Part shown: piece after piece, positions 1-4,390 of the stretch | Layout of the letters: each line of letters begins with the position of its first letter | Position numbering within the stretch: position 1 is the first letter of the stretch | Source of the DNA: Melaminivora alkalimesophila | GTDB taxonomy: Bacteria > Pseudomonadota > Gammaproteobacteria > Burkholderiales > Burkholderiaceae_C | Direction: 5' to 3' | Length of the DNA stretch: 9,941 bases | NCBI RefSeq assembly: GCF_000282995.1 | Contig: NZ_ALEE01000271.1 | Location: 1 to 9,941, forward strand | The notes under the pieces: model-generated | What the model was told of the DNA's origin: nothing | What the model saw: the letters and a program-made list of their open reading frames with translations, nothing else | Databases searched by the model: none | Made by a program: the position numbers and the translations under genes

Positions 1-212
1 CGGCCGCCGTGAAGCGGGTGATCGCCTGGCAGTTCGCGCAGGCCATGAAGGCCAACAAGATCAGCAAGACCGAGATGGCGGCACGCATGCACACCAGCCG
101 CATGGTGGTAAACCGGCTGCTGGACGAGAACGACACCGGCGTAACCCTGGCCACGCTGGCGCGCGCCAGCGTGGCGCTGGGCACTTCTTTGCGCTTCGAG
201 CTTGGCAGCTGA
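1..212 (+). CDS. XRE/HigA-like helix-turn-helix antitoxin-type protein (5' end outside the window)
   Basis: This is the C-terminal part of a small DNA-binding protein, probably the antitoxin and autorepressor of a type II toxin-antitoxin pair. The visible residues hold a helix-turn-helix: a segment beginning KRVIAWQFAQAMKANKISKT, then MAARMHTSR as turn and recognition helix, then LLDENDTGVTLATLARAS and a C-terminal ALGTSLRFEL strand. Relatives I recall carry about 25-35 more N-terminal residues before the KRVIAWQ block. The frame is open to the left edge (Ala-Ala before the GTG at 9), so that GTG is more likely an internal valine than the start. The stop is TGA at 210-212. A toxin partner would be expected upstream, outside the window. 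The next genes to the right are on the other strand and are not its operon. The family assignment is from memory of the motif. Confidence 0.72.
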   Translation, partial: AAVKRVIAWQFAQAMKANKISKTEMAARMHTSRMVVNRLLDENDTGVTLATLARASVALGTSLRFELGS

Positions 213-221
213 GAGAGGGCA

Positions 222-314
222 CGCCTCCTTCAGCGCCGTCATGAGGGCGGAGCGCAGCTTCATGTTTTCCGCTTTTCCCGGGGCGTCCTCGACCGCATCC
301 CAGCCGCTGGCAGA
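222..314 (-). pseudogene. Remnant of an XRE-family (HTH_37-like) antitoxin N-terminus
   Basis: Read on the minus strand, this stretch encodes SGWDAVEDAPGKAENMKLRS followed by ALMTALKEA. That closely resembles the N-terminal helix of small XRE antitoxins that pair with Gp49-like RelE toxins, typically of the form WDAxEDxPxxAxNMKLRSxLM. The helix-turn-helix that should follow is missing: homology stops at about 222, where the 3' end of the convergent plus-strand gene begins. No start codon or ribosome binding site of its own is visible, and it lies in frame with the toxin remnant just upstream (321-398). Third codon positions are GC-rich, as expected for former coding DNA. I infer a truncated, non-functional relic. 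The family link is recalled, not searched. Confidence 0.42.
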
Positions 315-320
315 TCGTTG

Positions 321-398
321 GGCCGGCTCCTGGCCATGCTGCACCAGGTCAATCTGGTATCCAGCCTCGCGCCTCGCCATCTGGCTCAGCTTCCGTGG
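321..398 (-). pseudogene. Remnant of a Gp49-like RelE/HigB toxin (internal fragment)
   Basis: The minus strand encodes RKLSQMARREAGYQIDLVQH followed by GQEPA. This matches my recollection of the N-terminal third of phage-Gp49-like RelE toxins, where a REAGYQ(L/I)DxVQxG segment is followed by DPxDWKPM. The upstream beta strand and the whole catalytic C-terminal half (usually VREIRxR...YVLHxFQKKT) are absent. After GQEPA the frame passes straight into an antitoxin-like segment. The fragment starts just beyond the stop of the intact antitoxin (386-388), overlapping its last codons in another frame. An internal methionine at 380 could be read as a start, but no good ribosome binding site precedes it. 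I infer a decayed toxin gene. Confidence 0.42.
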
Positions 399-691
399 GG
401 CTGTGGATGCAGCGAGAGCTTGAAGCCCATCGCCCTGATGACCTTGAACAGCGTGTCCGAACTGGGAGCACGCTCGCCCGACAGGCTCTTGTACAGGCTT
501 TCGCGCGACAGGCCCGTGTCCCGGGCGAGCTGCGTCATGCCCCTGGCGCGGGCGACGTCCCCCAAGGCGGCGGCCAACTCTGCGGGGTCGCCGTCTTCCA
601 GAACCTGGCGCAGGTATTCCGCCACCTCTTCTTCGTCGCGCAAGTAGTTGGCCATGTCAAATGGACGGGTCTTGATCTTCGATTTGCTCAT
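386..691 (-). CDS. HigA-type addiction module antidote protein (HTH)
   Basis: Antitoxin of the type II module formed with the toxin gene just upstream; it should bind and neutralise the toxin and repress the shared promoter. The 101 residues follow the usual plan of this family: an N-terminal FDMANYLRDEEEVAEYL toxin-binding region (about 11-27), a short acidic linker, then a helix-turn-helix with GMTQLARDTGLSRESLYKSL (about 51-70), the signature SGERAPSSDTLFKVIRAMG (about 71-89) and a short tail. Start ATG 689-691 is supported by an AGGAG at 699-703 on the minus strand, seven bases upstream and inside the toxin gene. The first 35 bases overlap the toxin 3' end (657-691), which implies translational coupling. 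Toxin-first order is typical of hig-type modules. No frameshift or missing segment is seen, so it appears functional. Confidence 0.9.
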   Translation of the reverse strand: MSKSKIKTRPFDMANYLRDEEEVAEYLRQVLEDGDPAELAAALGDVARARGMTQLARDTGLSRESLYKSLSGERAPSSDTLFKVIRAMGFKLSLHPQPHGS

Positions 692-983
692 CTCGCCACT
701 CCTGGGCCAGCGCCTTGGCCCGTTCGATATCGCGCCCTTGGGTGGCTTTGTCGCCGCCTCCGAGCATCAGGATGATGGTGGAGCCCTGCATCAGGTAGTA
801 CATGCGCCAGCCAGGACCAAAATCCTCACGCATCTCCCATACCCCGTCGCCTACCGGCTTGACATCACCAAGTACTCCGCGCATGGCTCTGCCCAACCGA
901 CGGCGGAGTCGAATGCGGGTCGGCATATCGCGCAAACCGTCGACCCACCGAACGAAGTGCTCCGTTTCAAGGACGGTGTACAT
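657..983 (-). CDS. RelE/HigB-family addiction module killer protein (toxin)
   Basis: Small basic toxin of the RelE superfamily. Relatives cleave mRNA at the ribosome, and activity here is inferred from family. The 108 residues fit the usual length of about 100. Hallmarks in order are an N-terminal YTVLETEHFVRWVDGLRD segment, a basic helix (RIRLRRRLGRAMRG, about 23-36), the conserved GDVKPVGDGVWEMREDFGPG block (about 39-58), WRMYYLMQGSTIILMLGGGDK strands (about 59-79), and a C-terminal QGRDIERAKALAQEW helix. It is first in a two-gene operon, overlapping the antitoxin by 35 bases. The start at 981-983 has no Shine-Dalgarno sequence, and a good -10 box lies only six bases upstream, so the message may be leaderless. 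No key motif is lost, and the toxin and antitoxin together look intact. Confidence 0.9.
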   Translation of the reverse strand: MYTVLETEHFVRWVDGLRDMPTRIRLRRRLGRAMRGVLGDVKPVGDGVWEMREDFGPGWRMYYLMQGSTIILMLGGGDKATQGRDIERAKALAQEWRDEQIEDQDPSI

Positions 984-989
984 AAGCGG

Positions 990-1007
990 ATTGTATCCTG
1001 TAGGCTA
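990..1007 (-). promoter_or_regulatory. -10 box and overlapping dyad of the toxin-antitoxin operon
   Basis: On the minus strand TACAAT (995-990) differs from the sigma-70 -10 consensus by one base. It overlaps an imperfect palindrome on the plus strand, TATCCTGTAGGCTA (994-1007), in which TA-CCT--AGG-TA is symmetric (mismatched pairs around the centre and at the third position). That is a natural place for the antitoxin to bind and autorepress. No good -35 is found at 16-18 bases spacing (GC-rich there). The -10 lies six bases from the toxin ATG, so transcription would begin at or very near the start codon. Confidence 0.42.
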
Positions 1008-1038
1008 CGAAACGCCCCATCGCCTTGCCGGAGGATGG

Positions 1039-1074
1039 TGACTCGGCCTTCGACGATGACTCGCCCTTCGACCG
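1039..1074 (+). repeat. 18-bp imperfect tandem duplication
   Basis: Two adjacent units, TGACTCGGCCTTCGACGA (1039-1056) and TGACTCGCCCTTCGACCG (1057-1074), match at 15 of 18 positions. They lie between the divergent toxin and DUF4124 genes, upstream of both promoters. This could be a simple slippage duplication. The unit is not palindromic, so it is not an obvious operator pair. Confidence 0.6.
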
Positions 1075-1106
1075 CAGGACCAGGGCGGGACCAGCGGGGT
1101 GTGGCC

Positions 1107-1125
1107 GTGTAAGATTCGGTTACAC
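1107..1125 (+). promoter_or_regulatory. Inverted repeat GTGTAA-N7-TTACAC upstream of the DUF4124 gene
   Basis: A perfect 6-bp dyad with a 7-base spacer (arms 1107-1112 and 1120-1125) sits 22 bases before the GTG start and just before its Shine-Dalgarno sequence. The half-site geometry suits a dimeric repressor. A weak -10-like TAAGAT (1110-1115) falls within it, so binding could block transcription. The regulator is unknown and no -35 is convincing. Confidence 0.4.
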
Positions 1126-1147
1126 AGTCGAGAAGGAGGTCTGGGGC

Positions 1148-1708
1148 GTGGAGAACGTAAGGACGAAGACCCTGGCAGTGCAATCGGCCGCGTTGGCGCT
1201 GGCGTTGGCGTGGGGGCCCGCTTGGGCGATCAACAAGTGCACCGGCCCGGACGGGCGCGTGAGCTTTCAGGATGCGCCCTGCGCCGGCAAGGGTGAAAAG
1301 ATCGAGGTCAAGCCTGCAAGCGGGCATGTGCCCGCGCCTGCAGCAGCCCCGGCCAGCGCGGCGGCCGATGGGATGCCTGCTGCACCGGCAGCAGCGGCAC
1401 CAGCGGCGCGGAAAGAGGGGGCCTTCGGTCCATCCTGGCAGCGCATGACCTACCTGCGAAACCGCGGCATTGCGGAAGCGCGAGCCGCTGTCGACGCACA
1501 CCGCCGGGACTGCGCCGCGCGACAGTCCGCCCTTGCCGCGCAAAAGCGCCGCGCCAACAACAACCTCGCCGGGGCCACGTGGGAGCAGTCGATTTCCACG
1601 GAGATGCAGGCCCTTGCGACGACCTGCGAATCCCGGGCGCGCGAGCTGCGCGAGGACCTGCTGTCAGTGGAGGCAGAGCTGCGGCGCCTGGAGGCGGAGC
1701 AACGCTGA
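1148..1708 (+). CDS. Secreted DUF4124 domain-containing protein
   Basis: Predicted exported protein of 186 residues; its biochemical role is unknown. A signal peptide is clear: a basic start (ENVRTK), a hydrophobic stretch (LAVQSAALALALAW, about 9-22) and a cleavage site after AWA at residue 27. It is followed by a DUF4124 module, INKCTGPDGRVSFQDAPCAG (28-47), with the paired cysteines C31 and C45 usual in that domain. Then comes an Ala/Pro-rich linker (about 57-87) and a charged, helical, probably coiled-coil C-terminus (about 95-186) with two more cysteines (C122, C160). Start choice: the reading frame is open back to 1025, but GTG 1148 has a strong AAGGAGGT upstream (core GGAGG at 1135-1139, eight bases spacing) and begins the signal peptide. 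It is monocistronic, divergent from the toxin operon and convergent with the DUF2335 gene. Confidence 0.85.
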   Translation: MENVRTKTLAVQSAALALALAWGPAWAINKCTGPDGRVSFQDAPCAGKGEKIEVKPASGHVPAPAAAPASAAADGMPAAPAAAAPAARKEGAFGPSWQRMTYLRNRGIAEARAAVDAHRRDCAARQSALAAQKRRANNNLAGATWEQSISTEMQALATTCESRARELREDLLSVEAELRRLEAEQR

Positions 1709-1724
1709 GGGCATTTGCCCAGCG
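1703..1724 (+). other. Hairpin at the 3' end of the DUF4124 gene
   Basis: CGCT (1703-1706) pairs with AGCG (1721-1724), and GGGC (1709-1712) with GCCC (1717-1720), around an ATTT loop. A two-base bulge falls within the stop codon. There is no T-run after it, so it is at best a weak or Rho-assisted terminator. It could also protect the 3' end of the message in this convergent 83-base gap. Confidence 0.3.
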
Positions 1725-1791
1725 TGTTCCGGATCGATTCTGGGGCGTCTTCGGAGAGGGGCGAGCAAGCGCCGTGAGAGTGCCAGAGAGG

Positions 1792-2187
1792 CTACTTCTC
1801 CCGGTGGCCCCGCTCAAACAACTTTGCCGCCGCCCCCATGACGGGGACGCTGAGAAAGCCCAAGGTGACTTTCCAGTCCGCGCCGTGCGTGATGCTCCAT
1901 ATGGCAGCGCCGAGGCACGCCAAAACCAAGAGTGCGCCAACGATGCGCCCCCCGGCCTCGATGCAGACTTCGGTAATGGCGTATAGCCGCTCCAGGTGCA
2001 GACGCGAGGACTGCTCTTTTTCGCACATGACCATGATGCGCTCCGCCCCGTTGGGGATGACCCGGTCAAAGTGTTCCAGCGCAGCAGGAGGCGGCAAAGG
2101 CCCCTGCCACTGAGCCGACATCACATGATTGCCAGCCTTGCCGCCGGCGGCTGGATCAGTGCTGCTTCTTTGCGATTTGGCGCTCAT
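1792..2187 (-). CDS. DUF2335 domain-containing membrane protein
   Basis: Predicted inner-membrane protein of unknown function, 131 residues from the ATG chosen. After a polar N-terminus, the DUF2335 hallmarks follow: QGPLPPPAALEHFDRVIPNG then AERIMVMCEKEQSSRLHLE (about 28-67), a helix with the family's pattern of acidic and basic residues. Two C-terminal hydrophobic segments (about IVGALLVLACLGAAIWSI and VTLGFLSVPVMGAAAKL) are likely membrane spans separated by a short THGADWK turn. It ends in a charged FERGHREK tail. An in-frame GTG at 2191-2193 could add two residues; the ATG at 2185-2187 is preferred as the commoner start, though its ribosome binding site (GAAG) is weak. It overlaps the upstream small gene by 32 bases, so the two are probably translated together. 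In my recollection such genes are common in accessory or prophage-like DNA. Confidence 0.8.
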   Translation of the reverse strand: MSAKSQRSSTDPAAGGKAGNHVMSAQWQGPLPPPAALEHFDRVIPNGAERIMVMCEKEQSSRLHLERLYAITEVCIEAGGRIVGALLVLACLGAAIWSITHGADWKVTLGFLSVPVMGAAAKLFERGHREK

Positions 2188-2356
2188 GCTCACGCTTCAT
2201 CACTGAACGCATCGTGGCGCCAACACGCTCGACGTCGCCGCGCATGCGCGCCAGATCGGTGGTGTGGGAGCGTTGGAAATGGGGCGCTGCAAACACCGTT
2301 GCGGTGGCGCCAAGGCCGCTGATCAGAGCGGCCAGGAACTTGGCATGCTTCTTCAT
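2156..2356 (-). CDS. Small exported hypothetical protein upstream of DUF2335
   Basis: A 66-residue protein that I do not recognise. It starts MKKHAKFLAALISGLGATAT followed by VFAAPHFQ: a basic N-terminus, a hydrophobic core and a possible signal peptidase site after VFA or FAA. It should therefore be exported or anchored by its N-terminus. The mature part, about 40 residues, is strongly charged and helical (HTTDLARMRGDVERVGATMR, then SVMKREHERQIAKKQH). Two ATG codons are adjacent (2357-2359 and 2354-2356). The AGGAGG at 2363-2368 (minus strand) lies three bases from the first but six from the second, so the second is chosen. A TAGAAT -10 box at 2378-2383 fits a promoter. It overlaps the DUF2335 gene by 32 bases and is likely the first gene of that pair. 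Confidence 0.68.
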   Translation of the reverse strand: MKKHAKFLAALISGLGATATVFAAPHFQRSHTTDLARMRGDVERVGATMRSVMKREHERQIAKKQH

Positions 2357-2363
2357 CATTGAC

Positions 2364-2383
2364 CTCCTGAGTAGGAGATTCTA
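2364..2383 (-). promoter_or_regulatory. -10 box and dyad at the ribosome binding site of the small exported-protein gene
   Basis: On the minus strand TAGAAT (2383-2378) matches the -10 consensus at five of six bases; no good -35 is seen. Just downstream is the perfect inverted repeat CTCCT-GAGT-AGGAG (2364-2377, plus-strand view). Its left arm is the Shine-Dalgarno sequence of the minus-strand gene, and its right arm is a Shine-Dalgarno-like sequence for a small plus-strand frame beginning at 2386. Confidence 0.38.
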
Positions 2384-2385
2384 GC

Positions 2386-2550
2386 GTGCGCCAGAAATAT
2401 CCCTACTTTGATGCCAGTGGCTATCTGAAGGCCGAGAGAACTATGCCAAGTCCCTGTCGGTCGCGCTGGTCGCAGCTGGAGGCATGGACGGATCGCTGGC
2501 TCAGCGCCCGCACGCTGGCCGAGGTGTTCGAGCTGACTACCGCTCCTTAA
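2386..2550 (+). CDS. Possible 54-residue small ORF, unrecognised
   Basis: A GTG at 2386 with AGGAG at 2373-2377 (eight bases spacing) opens a frame ending in TAA at 2548-2550. It reads VRQKYPYFDASGYLKAERTM followed by PSPCRSRWSQLEAWTDRWLS and ARTLAEVFELTTAP. The second half looks protein-like and amphipathic; the middle PSPCRSR part does not. I recognise no family. The Shine-Dalgarno arm may exist only because it mirrors the one on the other strand. It could be a small protein, a decayed gene end or chance. Confidence 0.22.
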   Translation: MRQKYPYFDASGYLKAERTMPSPCRSRWSQLEAWTDRWLSARTLAEVFELTTAP

Positions 2551-2603
2551 ATTGCAAGCACGGAGCCCCCCGTAAGCACTTCCCACAACGGGTTATCCCC
2601 CAG

Positions 2604-2641
2604 TCGGCACGGCAGCGCCGCCCGGGTATGCTCGATCGAGC
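2604..2641 (+). promoter_or_regulatory. Candidate promoter and palindromic operator of the transporter operon
   Basis: TCGGCA (2604-2609) and TATGCT (2627-2632) each match sigma-70 elements at four of six bases and are 17 bases apart. The perfect 12-bp palindrome GCTCGATCGAGC (2630-2641) overlaps the -10 and expected start point. A repressor bound there would block transcription. The leader would be about 75 bases. No regulator gene lies next to the operon in the window. Both elements are weak matches. Confidence 0.3.
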
Positions 2642-2714
2642 TGTTACCGGAAGTTCAGGCCCTTGCGCGCCGCCGCTTCCGCCCTCCCCGATCCCCTGCC
2701 CCGGAGACTGTTGC

Positions 2715-4316
2715 ATGCCCCTGAAGACCACCGGCCGCCCGGCGCTGCCCCGTGCCCTGCTCACCATCACGGCCCTGGCCGCCGCCTGCGTGGCCAGCGG
2801 CGCCTCGGCACGCGACCTGGTGGTGGCGCTCAAGACCGAGCCCACCTCGATGGACCCGCAATACCACGCGTTCACGCCCAACATCCAGCTGTCGCAGACG
2901 CTGTTCCAGGGCCTGGTGTGCTCGGACGCGGACCTGGTGATCCAGCCCTGCCTGGCCGAGTCCTGGAAGGCGGACGGCAAGGTCTGGACCTTCAAGCTGC
3001 GCCCGAACGCCAAGTTCTCCGACGGCTCGCCCGTGACGGCCGAGGACGTGGTCTTCACGCTCGACCGGGTGCCGAAGGTGCCCAACAGCCCCTCGTCCTT
3101 CAAGGTCTACATGCAGAAGATCGAGAAGGTGGAGGCGGTGGATCCGCAGACGGTGCGCATCACCACTTCCGAGCTGTACCCGCTGCTGGCGACCAACATG
3201 GTGGGGCTGCCCATCATGTCGGCCAAGGCAGCCTCCGGCCCGGCGCCCGAGGGCAAGACGACGACCGAGCTGAACGCGGGCGACGGCCTGGTCGGCGCCG
3301 GTCCCTACAAGTTCGTCTCGTGGAAGCGCGGCGCGGAGATCGTGTTCGAGCGCAACCCGCACTACTGGGGCCCGCCCCCGGCCTGGGACCGCGTCATCTA
3401 CCGCCCGATCAGCAACGCCGCGACGCGCGTGGCGGCTCTGCTGGCCGGCGACGTGGACCTGATCGAGGACCCGCCGACCGACGACCTGGAGCGCCTGCGC
3501 AAGGACCCGAAGCTGACGGTGGAGACCAAGGCGTCGAACCGCATCATCTACGTGGCGCTGGACCAGAACGGCGACACCACGCCCGGCATCCAGGGCACGA
3601 ACGGCAAGAACCCGCTGCTGGACAGGCGCGTGCGCGAGGCGCTGTCGCTGGCGATCGACCGCGACGCGCTGGTGGCGCGCACCATGGGCGGCGTCGGCAC
3701 GCCGGCCGGCCAGCTGCTGCCCTACCCGATGTTCGGCGCAAGCAAGCAGCTCGCCACCGCGCCCAAGGCCAACCTGGAGAGGGCCAAGGCGCTGCTCAAG
3801 GAAGCCGGCTACCCGGACGGCTTCACCATGGTGCTGGGCACGCCCAACGGCCGCTACATCAACGACAGCAAGGTCGCCCAGACGCTGGCCGCGATGTGGA
3901 CGCGCGCGGGCGTGAAGACGACCATCGACGCGAACGCGCCGGCGGTGTTCTTCAAGAACCGCGACGCCTTCGCCTACAGCGCCTACATGGCCGGCTGGGG
4001 CACGGCGACGGGCGAGATGTCCAACACGCTCAACTCCCTGCTGGTGACGCCCAACAAGGAAAAGGGCCAGGGCACGACCAACCGCAGCCGTTATTCCAAC
4101 CCCGAGCTGGATCGGCTGGTGGCCGAGGCGTCCACGCAGATGGACGACGCCGAGCGCGCCGCGACGCTTGCCAAGGCCAGCGAGATCGCCATGGCGGATT
4201 TCGCCATGCTGCCGATCCACTTCGAGCATTCGGTCTGGGCGATGAAGAAGGAGATCCGCTTCAAGGGCCGCGCCGACCAGCAGACCATGGTGCAGTACGC
4301 CACGCCGGCGAACTGA
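2715..4316 (+). CDS. Peptide-type ABC transporter periplasmic substrate-binding protein (SBP_bac_5)
   Basis: Captures substrate in the periplasm and delivers it to the permease pair encoded next. The protein has 533 residues, normal for the family. A signal peptide covers residues 1-32 (MPLK..., hydrophobic LLTITALAAACVASGASA, cleavage before RDLVVAL); the C25 context is a poor lipobox. The mature part shows family-5 hallmarks: EPTSMDPQYH near its start, LAESWKADGKVWTFKLRPNA and FSDGSPVTAEDVVFTLDR (roughly residues 85-125), GAGPYKFVSWKRG, NPHYWG, then REALSLAIDRDALV, and a C-terminal ADFAMLPIHFE. Start choice: the frame is open back to 2484, but ATG 2715 has GGAG at 2703-2706 (eight bases spacing) and begins the signal peptide. 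It is first gene of the operon, 74 bases from the permease, with a hairpin between. Substrate class (dipeptide, glutathione-like or N-acyl amino acid) cannot be settled. Confidence 0.93.
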   Translation: MPLKTTGRPALPRALLTITALAAACVASGASARDLVVALKTEPTSMDPQYHAFTPNIQLSQTLFQGLVCSDADLVIQPCLAESWKADGKVWTFKLRPNAKFSDGSPVTAEDVVFTLDRVPKVPNSPSSFKVYMQKIEKVEAVDPQTVRITTSELYPLLATNMVGLPIMSAKAASGPAPEGKTTTELNAGDGLVGAGPYKFVSWKRGAEIVFERNPHYWGPPPAWDRVIYRPISNAATRVAALLAGDVDLIEDPPTDDLERLRKDPKLTVETKASNRIIYVALDQNGDTTPGIQGTNGKNPLLDRRVREALSLAIDRDALVARTMGGVGTPAGQLLPYPMFGASKQLATAPKANLERAKALLKEAGYPDGFTMVLGTPNGRYINDSKVAQTLAAMWTRAGVKTTIDANAPAVFFKNRDAFAYSAYMAGWGTATGEMSNTLNSLLVTPNKEKGQGTTNRSRYSNPELDRLVAEASTQMDDAERAATLAKASEIAMADFAMLPIHFEHSVWAMKKEIRFKGRADQQTMVQYATPAN

Positions 4317-4344
4317 GAACGGCGCTCCAACACCCCTCGGCCGA

Positions 4345-4374
4345 ACCCGCCCGTGGCCCACGCCGCGGGCGGGT
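4345..4374 (+). other. 13-bp hairpin between binding-protein and permease genes
   Basis: ACCCGCCCGTGGC (4345-4357) pairs with GCCGCGGGCGGGT (4362-4374) along 13 positions (one T-G wobble) around a CCAC loop. There is no T-run after it, so it is unlikely to be an efficient intrinsic terminator. This position is classic for a 3'-end stabilising or attenuating hairpin that leaves more binding-protein message than permease message. The palindrome TCGGCCGA (4337-4344) abuts it. Confidence 0.65.
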
Positions 4375-4390
4375 GCCCCCTTCCTGAAAC

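Larger units (their letters stand above)
2357..2714. other. Mostly non-coding region before the transporter operon
   Basis: These 358 bases hold the start signals of the minus-strand small gene, one short plus-strand frame (2386-2550) and the probable promoter of the transporter operon. The large binding-protein frame is open back to 2484, but the added N-terminus is Arg/Pro-rich, resembles no protein I know and would bury the signal peptide, so it is treated as non-coding. I see no RNA gene, attachment site or intrinsic terminator here. Confidence 0.55.

Noticed and set aside
9..11. GTG at 9 as the true start of the first gene
   Set aside because: The frame is open to the left edge and relatives as I recall them continue N-terminally before KRVIAWQ. 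No ribosome binding site can be seen in the eight bases available.
386..775. Plus-strand frames across the toxin-antitoxin operon
   Set aside because: They are shadows; the minus-strand toxin and antitoxin match known families with overlap and ribosome binding sites in the right places.
1025..1147. In-frame extension of the DUF4124 protein from 1025
   Set aside because: GTG 1148 has a near-perfect AAGGAGGT and begins the signal peptide. The extension contains the tandem repeat and the promoter-like dyad.
2484..2714. In-frame 77-residue N-terminal extension of the binding protein from ATG 2484
   Set aside because: The extension is Arg/Pro-rich and would place the clear signal peptide internally. 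ATG 2715 has its own GGAG and directly starts the signal peptide.
2655..4361. 568-residue open frame on the minus strand opposite the binding-protein gene
   Set aside because: Composition is dominated by Arg, Gly, Val and His as expected for an antisense frame of GC-rich coding DNA. The plus strand encodes a clear family-5 binding protein.
4345..4380. Intrinsic terminator after the binding-protein gene
   Set aside because: The stem is strong but is followed by GCCCCCTT, not a T-run, and the operon continues on the same strand.
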